In this document: one piece after another, positions 15,045-21,590 of the stretch
Layout of the letters: the number at the start of each line of letters is the position of its first letter
Position numbering within the stretch: the stretch's first letter is position 1
DNA from: a virus
Strand: one strand, 5' to 3'
Virus record (IMG/VR): IMGVR_UViG_3300028559_000194
Location: 1 to 23,678 of that record
DNA length: 23,678 bases
Notes under the pieces: generated by a model
What the model was told of the DNA's origin: nothing
The model's database searches: none
What the model saw: only the letters and a program-made list of their open reading frames with translations
Made by a program: the position numbers and the translations under genes

Positions 15045-17318
15045 TCATAATTTGCAAGCACCACTGTTGCAATCTTGATCTTCTTTTTGGTTCATCATTT
15101 GTTCTTTATCACCATCATCGGTATTGTTGTAATAAAGACTAATTAATCCCAGACTGTAAGCATACATGATTTCTTTCATGACAGTTGCATCAGGAAGAAT
15201 ATGATTTTCATAATGACTATAGTTGTAATAAACATTGGTGCTTATGGCCATGTCCAGGTATTTTTGAATAATTGCATTAATGTTAAGCAAACCTTTATTG
15301 TTTCTAAGATCATAAGCTAGTTGATAATTTTTTTCATATTTTCCTATTCCAGGAACAAGCACCGGAAGTTTACCCATTTTGCTCATTTTATAAGTGATTA
15401 ATGAGCGAATAGGTTCCACCCCATTTGTGCTGGATTGTATCACGCTACTACTTTCACACGGCATGCAACTGCTGAGTGTGCTGTGTCGCAATCCGTGTTT
15501 TTCTATGTCTTTTCGTAATTGTTGCCAATCACATGTTAGTTTGCGTTTGGTTAAACCTTTGATGCTGTCTTTGAATGTATCAATTGGCAATATTCCTTTG
15601 CTGTATTTTGTGCAATTAAACTTTTCACAAGATCCCCGTTCCTGGGCCAGTTTGTTGCTGCTTTTCAAAAGATAATACTGAAAATATTCCATCCATTCGT
15701 CCAGTAAAGAAAGAGATTTTTCATCATCATAATTCGTTTCATGCTTTGCTAGAAATGCCGCAAGATTCGTGATTCCAATTCCAAGACTCCGGCGTTTGCT
15801 TGCAAAGTTCTTGGCAGCAACATTAAAATAATCCTGCAAATCAATAATCTCTTCTAAAAATCTAACAGTCAAATCACATATCTTTTCCAGTTCATTCCAA
15901 TTTTTAATTTCCAGCATGTTGATCGCACTGAGAATACACATGCCAATTTCAGCTTCAGGATCATGATAATCCCGCATGGGTATGGTTGGATGTATAACCT
16001 CTAAACAAAGATTGCTCATGGTAATCTTGTCTAGCCATGCACCATGTTCATTTGCATTATCCACATTTAAAATATAAATTCTTCCGGTTTCTACCCGTTC
16101 TTTTATAATTGTACCAAAAAGCTTTCTGGCACTAATTTTCTTTTTTAATTTTAAACGACGACTTTCATGTTCTTTGTAAACCTTGTCAAAACTTTCGGTT
16201 CCCCAAGCTTCAAAAAGTTCTGGCACTTCATGTGGACTGAAAAGAGTTACTTCCTCATTGTTGCGTACCCGTTCATAAAACAGTTTGCTCATGCCTACTG
16301 TATAATCCAATTTGCGAACACGATTGTCATCTGTTCCTGCATTGTTTTTCAAAACAACAATATCTTCAATCTCATAGTGCCACCATTGAATGTTGCAAGT
16401 GGCACTACCTCCTCGCAATCCGTTTTGTTGCCATGCTTTCACACTGGCTTCATATATCTTCAAAAAAGGAATAAGACCGGTATGCACCACTTCACCATTC
16501 TTTACGGCTGAACCTGCTGCACGAATGCGACTCACATCAATTCCTATTCCACAACGGTTAGCAGTGGCCATGCTGACAGCAGTAGCGCTGCTGGTGATGC
16601 TGTCTTTGGTATCATCCACGCCTATAAGACAACAACTGGCATAATTTCTGGAACTGGTACGAAGACCAGCCATGACAGGTGTGGGAAGATTGATTTTGTG
16701 TTTGCTGATTGCATTATAAAATCTACACACATATTCCATTCGGGTTTCTTCTGGATAATTCATGAATGCAGTCATGCTGATCAGCATATAAGCAAATTGA
16801 GGTGTTTCATGAATTTCACCACTCACTCGATCTTTGATCAGATATTTGTCACATAATTGTTTTATGCCAGCATAGGTGAAAATATAATCCCTATCATGAT
16901 CCATATTCTCTCCTATTTTATTAATTTCATTATCGCTATATTTTTCCAAAATAACCGAATCATAAATTTTCTTTTTGACTCCAACATGAAGAAAGTCTTT
17001 TAACCGAGGCGGATGTTTTCCTCCCCAAACATCTTTTCTAAGTTGATAATTTAATAAACGAGCTGCCACATATTGATAATTGGGATGATTCACGCTGATC
17101 AAATTGGCTGCACTTTCTATGATCAATTTGTGAATTTCTTCAGTCCTGATGCCATCATGAATGTTTATGTTTGCATTGATTTCAATATCGCTGGGACTCA
17201 CCCCGGTATAACCATTGATGGCCCATTCAATTACCTTGGTGATTTTGGATAGATCAAAGTTTTCCGTCTTGCCGTTTCTTTTTTTTACGAGAATTTGTTT
17301 CATGGTTGGAGTAGTCAT
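15045..17318 (-). CDS. nrdA: Ribonucleoside-diphosphate reductase, alpha subunit (class Ia, R1)
   Basis: Catalytic subunit making deoxyribonucleotides. At 757 residues it nearly equals E. coli NrdA (761). An N-terminal ATP cone, the allosteric activity site, is at ~8-95 (VKKRNGKTENFDLSKI). Active-site cysteines are C229 (YASCCLIG) and C461 (MCILSA), with the thiyl-radical C438 in SNLCLE between N436 and E440. The radical-transfer pair Y729-Y730 (LYYNNTDDG) and the C-terminal shuttle C750-x4-C755 (CNSGACKL) are intact, so the enzyme should be active and re-reduced by thioredoxin or glutaredoxin. LKNNAGTDDNRVRKLDY is a strong family match. No late-type motif precedes the ATG. nrdB follows after 24 nt. 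No intron or intein is seen. Confidence 0.98.
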   Translation of the reverse strand: MTTPTMKQILVKKRNGKTENFDLSKITKVIEWAINGYTGVSPSDIEINANINIHDGIRTEEIHKLIIESAANLISVNHPNYQYVAARLLNYQLRKDVWGGKHPPRLKDFLHVGVKKKIYDSVILEKYSDNEINKIGENMDHDRDYIFTYAGIKQLCDKYLIKDRVSGEIHETPQFAYMLISMTAFMNYPEETRMEYVCRFYNAISKHKINLPTPVMAGLRTSSRNYASCCLIGVDDTKDSITSSATAVSMATANRCGIGIDVSRIRAAGSAVKNGEVVHTGLIPFLKIYEASVKAWQQNGLRGGSATCNIQWWHYEIEDIVVLKNNAGTDDNRVRKLDYTVGMSKLFYERVRNNEEVTLFSPHEVPELFEAWGTESFDKVYKEHESRRLKLKKKISARKLFGTIIKERVETGRIYILNVDNANEHGAWLDKITMSNLCLEVIHPTIPMRDYHDPEAEIGMCILSAINMLEIKNWNELEKICDLTVRFLEEIIDLQDYFNVAAKNFASKRRSLGIGITNLAAFLAKHETNYDDEKSLSLLDEWMEYFQYYLLKSSNKLAQERGSCEKFNCTKYSKGILPIDTFKDSIKGLTKRKLTCDWQQLRKDIEKHGLRHSTLSSCMPCESSSVIQSSTNGVEPIRSLITYKMSKMGKLPVLVPGIGKYEKNYQLAYDLRNNKGLLNINAIIQKYLDMAISTNVYYNYSHYENHILPDATVMKEIMYAYSLGLISLYYNNTDDGDKEQMMNQKEDQDCNSGACKL

Positions 17319-17449
17319 TTAGTTGTACCATACAATTCGTCAAATCATATTTTTTTTCTTTTGATTTGAAATAATTTTTCGATACATTTTTATTTAGAGT
17401 TGAGGACGTAAAAATTTTTTTTCTGTTATGAAAAAAGTAAATACAAATG

Positions 17450-17477
17450 TTGACACACCATCAACAACATATAGAAT
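17450..17477 (+). promoter_or_regulatory. Sigma-70-like promoter
   Basis: A perfect -35 TTGACA (17450-17455) is followed after 16 nt by TAGAAT (17472-17477). The ATG at 17484 is only 6 nt further, leaving almost no leader. The gap between nrdA and this gene (17319-17483) otherwise holds only AT-rich sequence and a 17-codon frame that I do not accept. Confidence 0.4.
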
Positions 17478-17483
17478 ATAATA

Positions 17484-17687
17484 ATGACAGTTAAAAAATT
17501 AAAAGAAATTTTAAATAACCATCATGAGGATTTACACGTGTTTATACGTGGTTATGAAGGTGGATATGCAGATGTTAAAAATATAATCAATGCAAAAATA
17601 AAAAAGAATGTGAATAAAGAATGGTGGTATGGACCTCATGAAATAAATAATAAAAACTACGATAAGGAAGGAATTATATTGGAATGA
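17484..17687 (+). CDS. Small protein (67 aa), unknown
   Basis: Begins MTVKKLKEILNNHHEDLHVF, followed by IRGYEGGYADV and WWYGPHEIN. A 'vkxLxexLnxxhpdxxVxixgyegGyadv' pattern is common in small hypothetical proteins of phages and bacteria, and likely forms a compact alpha/beta unit with a Gly-rich turn. The stop overlaps the next ATG by 4 nt (ATGA), starting a chain of coupled small genes. It may be served by the sigma-70-like promoter just upstream. Confidence 0.72.
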   Translation: MTVKKLKEILNNHHEDLHVFIRGYEGGYADVKNIINAKIKKNVNKEWWYGPHEINNKNYDKEGIILE

Positions 17688-17857
17688 AATACATAGAACA
17701 AATCAAAGACGAATATGGAAATCTTATGCAGTTGTGGGGCATATATGAAAAAACCGAATATGAGCTTTTTGAAGAAGGAAACCATATTACCAAAAGGAGA
17801 TTGTTAAGAACGTTTGAATCATTGACAGCAGCAAATCATTTTTTGAAAAAAACATGA
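17684..17857 (+). CDS. Small protein (57 aa), unknown
   Basis: Read by hand between 4-nt ATGA overlaps on both sides. The product starts MKYIEQIKDEYGNLMQLWGI and continues YEKTEYELFEEGNHITKRRL, ending ESLTAANHFLKKT. The alternation suggests a small beta-hairpin followed by a helix. No family is recognised. The tight overlaps are strong evidence that it is translated. Confidence 0.65.
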   Translation: MKYIEQIKDEYGNLMQLWGIYEKTEYELFEEGNHITKRRLLRTFESLTAANHFLKKT

Positions 17858-17943
17858 GTCCAAAATTGTTTGAATATTTTATTGTAATATTGGGTGTTAT
17901 TGCAAATATTGTGCTGATTGTTAATGCTCTGCATCATTGGTAA
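17854..17943 (+). CDS. Tiny membrane peptide (29 aa)
   Basis: The ATG overlaps the previous stop (ATGA). The product MSPKLFEYFIVILGVIANIV plus LIVNALHHW is essentially one transmembrane helix with short ends. Tiny membrane proteins next to other small genes are common in phages and may act on the host envelope or on superinfection, but nothing here decides this. It could also be a chance frame, though the exact coupling argues against that. Confidence 0.5.
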   Translation: MSPKLFEYFIVILGVIANIVLIVNALHHW

Positions 17944-17945
17944 AT

Positions 17946-17953
17946 TGTAAATA
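17946..17953 (+). promoter_or_regulatory. Late-promoter-like motif TGTAAATA
   Basis: TGTAAATA ends 5 nt before the GTG at 17959, the same octamer and gap as at 7563-7570. Confidence 0.5.
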
Positions 17954-17958
17954 ATTAG

Positions 17959-18705
17959 GTGACATTCGCTTTTTACAAGAAACTGTTGTTGGGTGAGGAA
18001 AGCAGCTTTCAACAGCAGTATATGGCTAAACTGTTGGAACCAGGAGAAGACAGCCGAAATCGTCGTTTGATTTATGCAACAAAGCTGGCGTTGCGAAATC
18101 GTGCCATACCAGAACCAATTCAAAACATTATATTATCCACCCCCTTTGAAAGCATGGTTCTTGCTTATAATTTGAAAATAAGCAATATACAACCCGAAGA
18201 AAAATATCTAAGAGTTTTGGCCAATCAACCAATCAAAGCTGCTCAATATGCTAGACTATTGTCAGATAAAGGAGAAAACGTACCTGAATTTATTTTGCAA
18301 AGCATAAGCAACGATCCACAAGAATCAGAACGTTTTGCAAGCCATCTTATGATGAGCAATGTAAGCCAGTATCATCGAAATGTGGATGGAAAAGAGGTGA
18401 GCATACGCAGGGTCAAAGAATTGCCTGTTCCCCTAATCATATTAAAAGGAATAGCAGGAGATCCAGAAGTTGCACATGGATACATGTATTATATTATAAA
18501 ATATACCGATAAAAAAGTTCCAGAAATATTGATAAAAGGATTATCAACTCGGCCTGATTTGGCAATTGATTTGGAACAAAATTATCGCAATTTAAATAAG
18601 AGTGCACCCTCTAGTTTGCATGAAATTATCAGCACCAGCAAGCAGTTGCAAAATGCAGTTGCAAACCGCAAGAAAAAGGGAAGAAAGGGCAATGCATTTT
18701 TGTGA
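17959..18705 (+). CDS. 29-residue helical-repeat protein B, GTG start (248 aa)
   Basis: GTG is chosen because TGTAAATA lies 5 nt before it. The N-terminus MTFAFYKKLLLGEES has L11-G-E13, like other packaged-type leaders here. From ~41 on it is made of the repeat described for the protein at 12549; the clearest unit is 88-116 (ANQPIKAAQYARLL, then NVPEFILQSI), with others at ~60-87, 117-165 and 166-195. The unit at 117-165 has a ~20-residue insertion rich in charge (NVDGKEVSIRRVKELPVP). A very similar insertion (NFDTGEETSRFKFP) occurs in the next protein, suggesting a shared beta-hairpin side feature. Its stop overlaps the next start as GTGA. The C-terminus is basic (NRKKKGRKGNAFL). Function is unknown. 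Confidence 0.8.
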   Translation: MTFAFYKKLLLGEESSFQQQYMAKLLEPGEDSRNRRLIYATKLALRNRAIPEPIQNIILSTPFESMVLAYNLKISNIQPEEKYLRVLANQPIKAAQYARLLSDKGENVPEFILQSISNDPQESERFASHLMMSNVSQYHRNVDGKEVSIRRVKELPVPLIILKGIAGDPEVAHGYMYYIIKYTDKKVPEILIKGLSTRPDLAIDLEQNYRNLNKSAPSSLHEIISTSKQLQNAVANRKKKGRKGNAFL

Positions 18706-19478
18706 AAACCTATCGTTTTTTTCTGGAGGATATAAAACAAGATTTATACGATAAAATAAAAAAAAATCCTTATTATGCAAGTAAACTTATTGAAAAGCTC
18801 AGATTAAACAAAAGAGAAATACCTGATGAATTATTAAATTTGTTCTTGCATAATCCAGAGTATCTGGATAACATTTTACGAAATATGATTGCTGATTCTG
18901 ATTGGAACACACTAAACAATCCCATTATTAAAAAAATATTAGAACAGCATGCAGTTTTATCTTTTGATTTGTTTGAATTATTATATGATTATCACATAGA
19001 AAAATTAGAACAATTGTTTAATAATAAAAATCCGTTTTTATATGCATTATACAAAGGCATAAGCAAAGATTCTGTATTATCTAAAAAATTAATGTTAAAA
19101 TATGCAGGAAAAATGATTAAGGTTAATTTTGACACAGGAGAAGAAACATCAAGGTTTAAATTTCCCATCATCATATTAAATTCAATAAATGATGAAATGG
19201 CAACCGCATATGAATTTGCACAAATTCTTTTGGACAGGGACAAGAAAGTTCCAGAATCCACAATGAAAAAACTTGCAACAAGTGTTGTTTACAGCATTCA
19301 AATTGCATTATATTATAATAAAGAAAGAAACAGAAACGTGCCAGAAATAATTTTAAAAACAATTGCGGATCATAAAAGGGGCACTCTCACATATTACCAA
19401 TATTTGATAGAAAGAAATCTACCAGTTCCAAAAATTATAATTGATGCATTGGACAAATGGGGCGGTCCTGGTATTTAA
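18702..19478 (+). CDS. 29-residue helical-repeat protein C, GTG start (258 aa)
   Basis: Starts at GTG within a GTGA overlap with the previous gene. The first residues, MKTYRFFLED, closely resemble the T4 internal-protein leader (MKTYQEFIAE, from memory) and end F7-L-E9. Clear 29- or 30-residue repeats are at 20-48 (KKNPYYASKLIEKL, then REIPDELLNLF), 163-191, 192-221 and 222-250 (RNLPVPKIIIDAL). The middle (~50-160) is more diverged and includes the NFDTGEETSRFKFP insertion shared with its neighbour. With proteins A and B it forms a three-member family. Tandem placement of B and C points to local duplication followed by strong divergence. Function is unknown. Confidence 0.8.
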   Translation: MKTYRFFLEDIKQDLYDKIKKNPYYASKLIEKLRLNKREIPDELLNLFLHNPEYLDNILRNMIADSDWNTLNNPIIKKILEQHAVLSFDLFELLYDYHIEKLEQLFNNKNPFLYALYKGISKDSVLSKKLMLKYAGKMIKVNFDTGEETSRFKFPIIILNSINDEMATAYEFAQILLDRDKKVPESTMKKLATSVVYSIQIALYYNKERNRNVPEIILKTIADHKRGTLTYYQYLIERNLPVPKIIIDALDKWGGPGI

Positions 19479-19493
19479 ACAATCATATATGGT

Positions 19494-19640
19494 ATGAAAA
19501 AATGGATCAATGTTGTTATCAAAACTTTTGTAAACGATTGCAGCATTGGTTTAACACTAATAGTATTGGGCTTTATTGCGGGAGTATGTTACATAAACTT
19601 GTTTCATTTTTTACAAAATATTTTCATGAGCATAAAGTGA
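19494..19640 (+). CDS. Small single-span membrane protein (48 aa)
   Basis: Read by hand: MKKWINVVIKTFVNDCSIGL, then TLIVLGFIAGVCYINLFHFL. It has a basic N-terminus and one hydrophobic helix at ~19-36. It lies 15 nt after the repeat protein and overlaps the next gene by 4 nt (GTGA). I prefer this gene plus 19637-19897 over a single 146-codon frame from 19457, whose first part is Cys/Trp-rich and overlaps the upstream gene. Confidence 0.6.
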   Translation: MKKWINVVIKTFVNDCSIGLTLIVLGFIAGVCYINLFHFLQNIFMSIK

Positions 19641-19897
19641 AACAAGGTCCAAATAGCCTGGAAGAATTGTTGAATCAATTTGATCTGCCATCCAAACAAA
19701 AAACACCACAACAAAACATTCAGCATCATATAATATTACAAAAAATGATAAAACTGGAAGGAGAATATCAACATGGCCTGCCCGAAGAGTTTTATCAAGG
19801 AGTGTATATTGTGGAATATGCAAACAAAGTGAAAATAGTATCCATACCCTGCATGATACGTCCAGGCACGTTATATGATTGTTTTAGCCGTAATTAA
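19637..19897 (+). CDS. Small protein, GTG start (86 aa), unknown
   Basis: Starts at the GTG of a GTGA overlap with the membrane-peptide gene. The product is MKQGPNSLEELLNQFDLPSK, a Gln-rich helix (QQNIQHHIILQKMIKLEGEY), then a beta-rich end: LPEEFYQGVYIVEYANKVKI, then VSIPCMIRPGTLYDC. No family is recognised. The frame is open further upstream, but the coupled start fits the pattern of this gene chain. Confidence 0.6.
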   Translation: MKQGPNSLEELLNQFDLPSKQKTPQQNIQHHIILQKMIKLEGEYQHGLPEEFYQGVYIVEYANKVKIVSIPCMIRPGTLYDCFSRN

Positions 19898-19916
19898 AAA
19901 AATATAGAATATTTTT
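19898..19916 (+). terminator. Weak AT-only hairpin after the small-gene chain
   Basis: AAAAATAT (19898-19905) pairs with ATATTTTT (19909-19916) around an AGA loop, right after the stop at 19897 and with a terminal T-run. With no G-C pairs it would be weak. It separates the chain from the HNH genes, which have a TATAAT box at 19925-19930. Confidence 0.3.
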
Positions 19917-19939
19917 GCGCAAGGTATAATATAAGAAAA

Positions 19940-20515
19940 ATGAAAGCGTTGCAAAAAAGGTTCTGTGTGCAGGATCTGAAAAATTTGTTCCGGGCAGATT
20001 ACCAGAATGGCATAATATATTGCAAAAAAACAGGCAGGGCCATATTAAACAAGCCTAACAAAGATGGTTATTTGCGGGTAGGAATAAAAAATAAACAGAA
20101 TGGTCGATACAAACCTTATTATATTCATGATGTGATTTTTTACATGAAATACCATTGGCTGCCTGAAGAAATGGATCATGTTAATCACGTTAAAAATGAT
20201 AACCGGGATGTTAATCTGCAACCCAGCAATCACAATCTGCAACAAGTAAACATGCCTAAAAAAAATGGAAAAAGCAGCAGATACAAAGGAGTATGTTATT
20301 ATGCCTGTAAAAAAAGCAAAAAATGGCGGGCCAGTCTTCAACACAGGGGAAAACATCTGAGTCTTGGACATTATGAGAATGAACAGGATGCAGCAAAGGC
20401 ATATGACAAATCAGCTTATGCCCTATGGGGAGAATATAGTCGACCCCATCTTAATTTTCCAAACCTTATAAACAATAATATGGTGCAACAATTATTGAAT
20501 CTGGAACTTGCTTAA
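19940..20515 (+). CDS. HNH endonuclease with AP2 DNA-binding domain, copy 1 (191 aa)
   Basis: Free-standing homing-type endonuclease. Residues ~20-60 hold the usual lead-in (GIIYCKKTGRA, then KDGYLRVGI). The HNH site runs ~62-95: YIHDVIFYMKY (H63), MDHVNHVKNDNRDVNLQ (D79-H80, N92). An AP2/ERF-type DNA-binding domain is at ~113-173 (SRYKGVCYY, KWRASLQHRGKHLSLGHYE, AAKAYDKSAY, LNFP). Such genes spread by cutting DNA near their own site. D79 is followed by HVNH, where canonical copies have HING, a small change near the active site. A TATAAT box (19925-19930) is just upstream, unlike the TAAATA motifs of its neighbours. No interrupted host gene is seen next to it. Confidence 0.93.
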   Translation: MKALQKRFCVQDLKNLFRADYQNGIIYCKKTGRAILNKPNKDGYLRVGIKNKQNGRYKPYYIHDVIFYMKYHWLPEEMDHVNHVKNDNRDVNLQPSNHNLQQVNMPKKNGKSSRYKGVCYYACKKSKKWRASLQHRGKHLSLGHYENEQDAAKAYDKSAYALWGEYSRPHLNFPNLINNNMVQQLLNLELA

Positions 20516-20525
20516 TATAACAATT

Positions 20526-21110
20526 ATGAAAAGAGCAATAGAAAAAGCATGGAAGAACAGGGAGGATATGTTAAAAGATATACGGCCTGATCCTGAAACC
20601 GGAATTGTATACAGCAGAAGAACAGGCAAAAGTATAGGGGTACTTCATATAGATGGTTATGTACGCATTAGTAAACGTGCAAATGGAAAACATTACAACA
20701 TAAAAAGAAGCCATGTCATATGGTGGAGCAAGTACCAAAAAATGCCCCCTGTAAAAATGTGTATTGATCATATTGATGGGGACAAAACAAATGATAGAAT
20801 AGAAAATTTGCAAATTCTTAGCAATCAACAAAATATTGCAAAAAAAAAGAAAAACACAAAAGCATTTTCAAAATACAGGGGAGTTAGATTTAGAAAAGAT
20901 AGGAAAAAATTTGAAGCTCGGGTAAGAAAATGGGGAAAAGAATATAATTTTGGAGGTTACGAGGATGCGAAAGAAGCGGCGGTTGCCCGGGATAGAGGCG
21001 TGATAAAATTATATGAAAAAGAAATGAAGGAGACAGGCTTTTTACCGCCTCTTAACTTTCCAGAGATTTTACAAAATAATAAAGAACTTGTGCAACTGGA
21101 ATTGTTTTAA
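20526..21110 (+). CDS. HNH endonuclease with AP2 DNA-binding domain, copy 2 (194 aa)
   Basis: I start at ATG 20526, since the TTG at 20508 would overlap the first HNH gene for no gain. The layout matches copy 1: lead-in DPETGIVYSRRTGK, then HIDGYVRIS; the HNH site with H63 (RSHVIWW) and the canonical IDHIDGDKTNDRIENLQILS (D81-H82, N94); and an AP2 domain at ~115-178 (SKYRGVRFRK, KKFEARVRKWGKEYNFGGYE, AAVARDRG, LNFP). The catalytic motif is closer to consensus than in copy 1. The two are homologous but well diverged, so they are either an old tandem duplication or separate insertions. It is probably an active nicking or cutting enzyme. Confidence 0.94.
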   Translation: MKRAIEKAWKNREDMLKDIRPDPETGIVYSRRTGKSIGVLHIDGYVRISKRANGKHYNIKRSHVIWWSKYQKMPPVKMCIDHIDGDKTNDRIENLQILSNQQNIAKKKKNTKAFSKYRGVRFRKDRKKFEARVRKWGKEYNFGGYEDAKEAAVARDRGVIKLYEKEMKETGFLPPLNFPEILQNNKELVQLELF

Positions 21111-21143
21111 AATGAAACACAACAATATAAGTGCATAAAAACG

Positions 21144-21151
21144 TATAAATA
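21144..21151 (+). promoter_or_regulatory. Late promoter TATAAATA
   Basis: A perfect TATAAATA in the gap after the second HNH gene. It is 28 nt before the preferred ATG at 21180 (13 nt before an alternative ATG at 21165), allowing a short leader, unlike most other boxes here. Confidence 0.6.
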
Positions 21152-21179
21152 ACAACAGCGTAAAATGCTTTGTGCTGTT

Positions 21180-21425
21180 ATGAAAACATATAATCAATTT
21201 ATTTTGGAAAAAAAGAAACGAAGAAAAAGAAAGAAAAAAACCAAAAGTAAAAGAAGCAGTTTTCAGCAATTTCCAGTATCCACAGGCAGAGGGAGTGGAT
21301 ATGGGGGTGGATATGGTTACGGGTACGGTCCCGGTTATTACGCAACAACAGATGCAGGCATGTCAGATGGAGCAGCAGGAGGGGATGCAGGTGGCGGTGG
21401 AGATGGTGGAGGTGGGGGAGAATAA
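21180..21425 (+). CDS. Lys-rich/Gly-rich protein with T4-internal-protein-like leader (81 aa)
   Basis: The ATG at 21180 is chosen over 21165 because it gives MKTYNQFILE, which differs from the T4 internal-protein leader (MKTYQEFIAE, from memory) at four of ten residues and keeps I8-x-E10, the prohead-protease cleavage pattern. What follows is a highly basic block (KKKRRKRKKKTKSKRSS, ~11-27), then a Gly/Tyr block (GSGYGGGYGYGYGPGYY, ~40-56), then an acidic Gly/Asp tail. After cleavage this would leave a small basic disordered protein suited to lie with DNA in the head, as T4 internal proteins do. Apart from the leader there is no homology visible to a named family. TATAAATA upstream fits late expression. 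Confidence 0.75.
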   Translation: MKTYNQFILEKKKRRKRKKKTKSKRSSFQQFPVSTGRGSGYGGGYGYGYGPGYYATTDAGMSDGAAGGDAGGGGDGGGGGE

Positions 21426-21439
21426 TAAAAAAGTATAAG

Positions 21440-21447
21440 CATAAATA
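21440..21447 (+). promoter_or_regulatory. Late-promoter-like motif CATAAATA
   Basis: CATAAATA ends exactly 5 nt before the ATG at 21453, matching the late box at 7 of 8 positions. Confidence 0.5.
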
Positions 21448-21452
21448 GTATT

Positions 21453-21590
21453 ATGGCTATTAATAAGATTAATGAGCTTTATTATCAAAGTCGAAAGATT
21501 TTGAAAGAAAATAGGAATGATGAATTAACACATGAGGATGCCGAAGAAACAACCAAGCAGGATCTGGCTGATTTAAACGAGAAAAATTAA
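21453..21590 (+). CDS. Very small acidic protein with shared leader (45 aa)
   Basis: Read by hand. The leader MAINKINELYYQSRKILKEN is very like that of the protein at 22239 (MDIDKINQLYYTNRKLLQEQ), both with L17-x-E19. The remainder is only ~25 residues, acidic and probably disordered (RNDELTHEDAEETTKQDLAD). It therefore looks like a targeting peptide with almost no cargo: either a remnant of a larger gene like 22239 or a genuine short scaffold-type protein. Its stop overlaps the stop of the opposite-strand gene at 21587 in the shared tetramer TTAA. CATAAATA lies 5 nt before the ATG. Confidence 0.7.
   Translation: MAINKINELYYQSRKILKENRNDELTHEDAEETTKQDLADLNEKN

Noticed and set aside
15394-16644. 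Several plus-strand frames across nrdA
   Set aside because: All lie antisense to nrdA, whose catalytic residues are complete. None has a start signal or recognisable motif.
17428-17481. 17-codon frame starting MKKVNTNVDT before the small-gene chain
   Set aside because: Too short to support. It contains the TTGACA/TAGAAT promoter-like elements, which I judge the better explanation.
19457-19897. 146-codon frame beginning inside the previous gene
   Set aside because: Its first 60 codons give a Cys/Trp-rich sequence unlike a protein. Two coupled genes (19494-19640 and 19637-19897) explain the region better.
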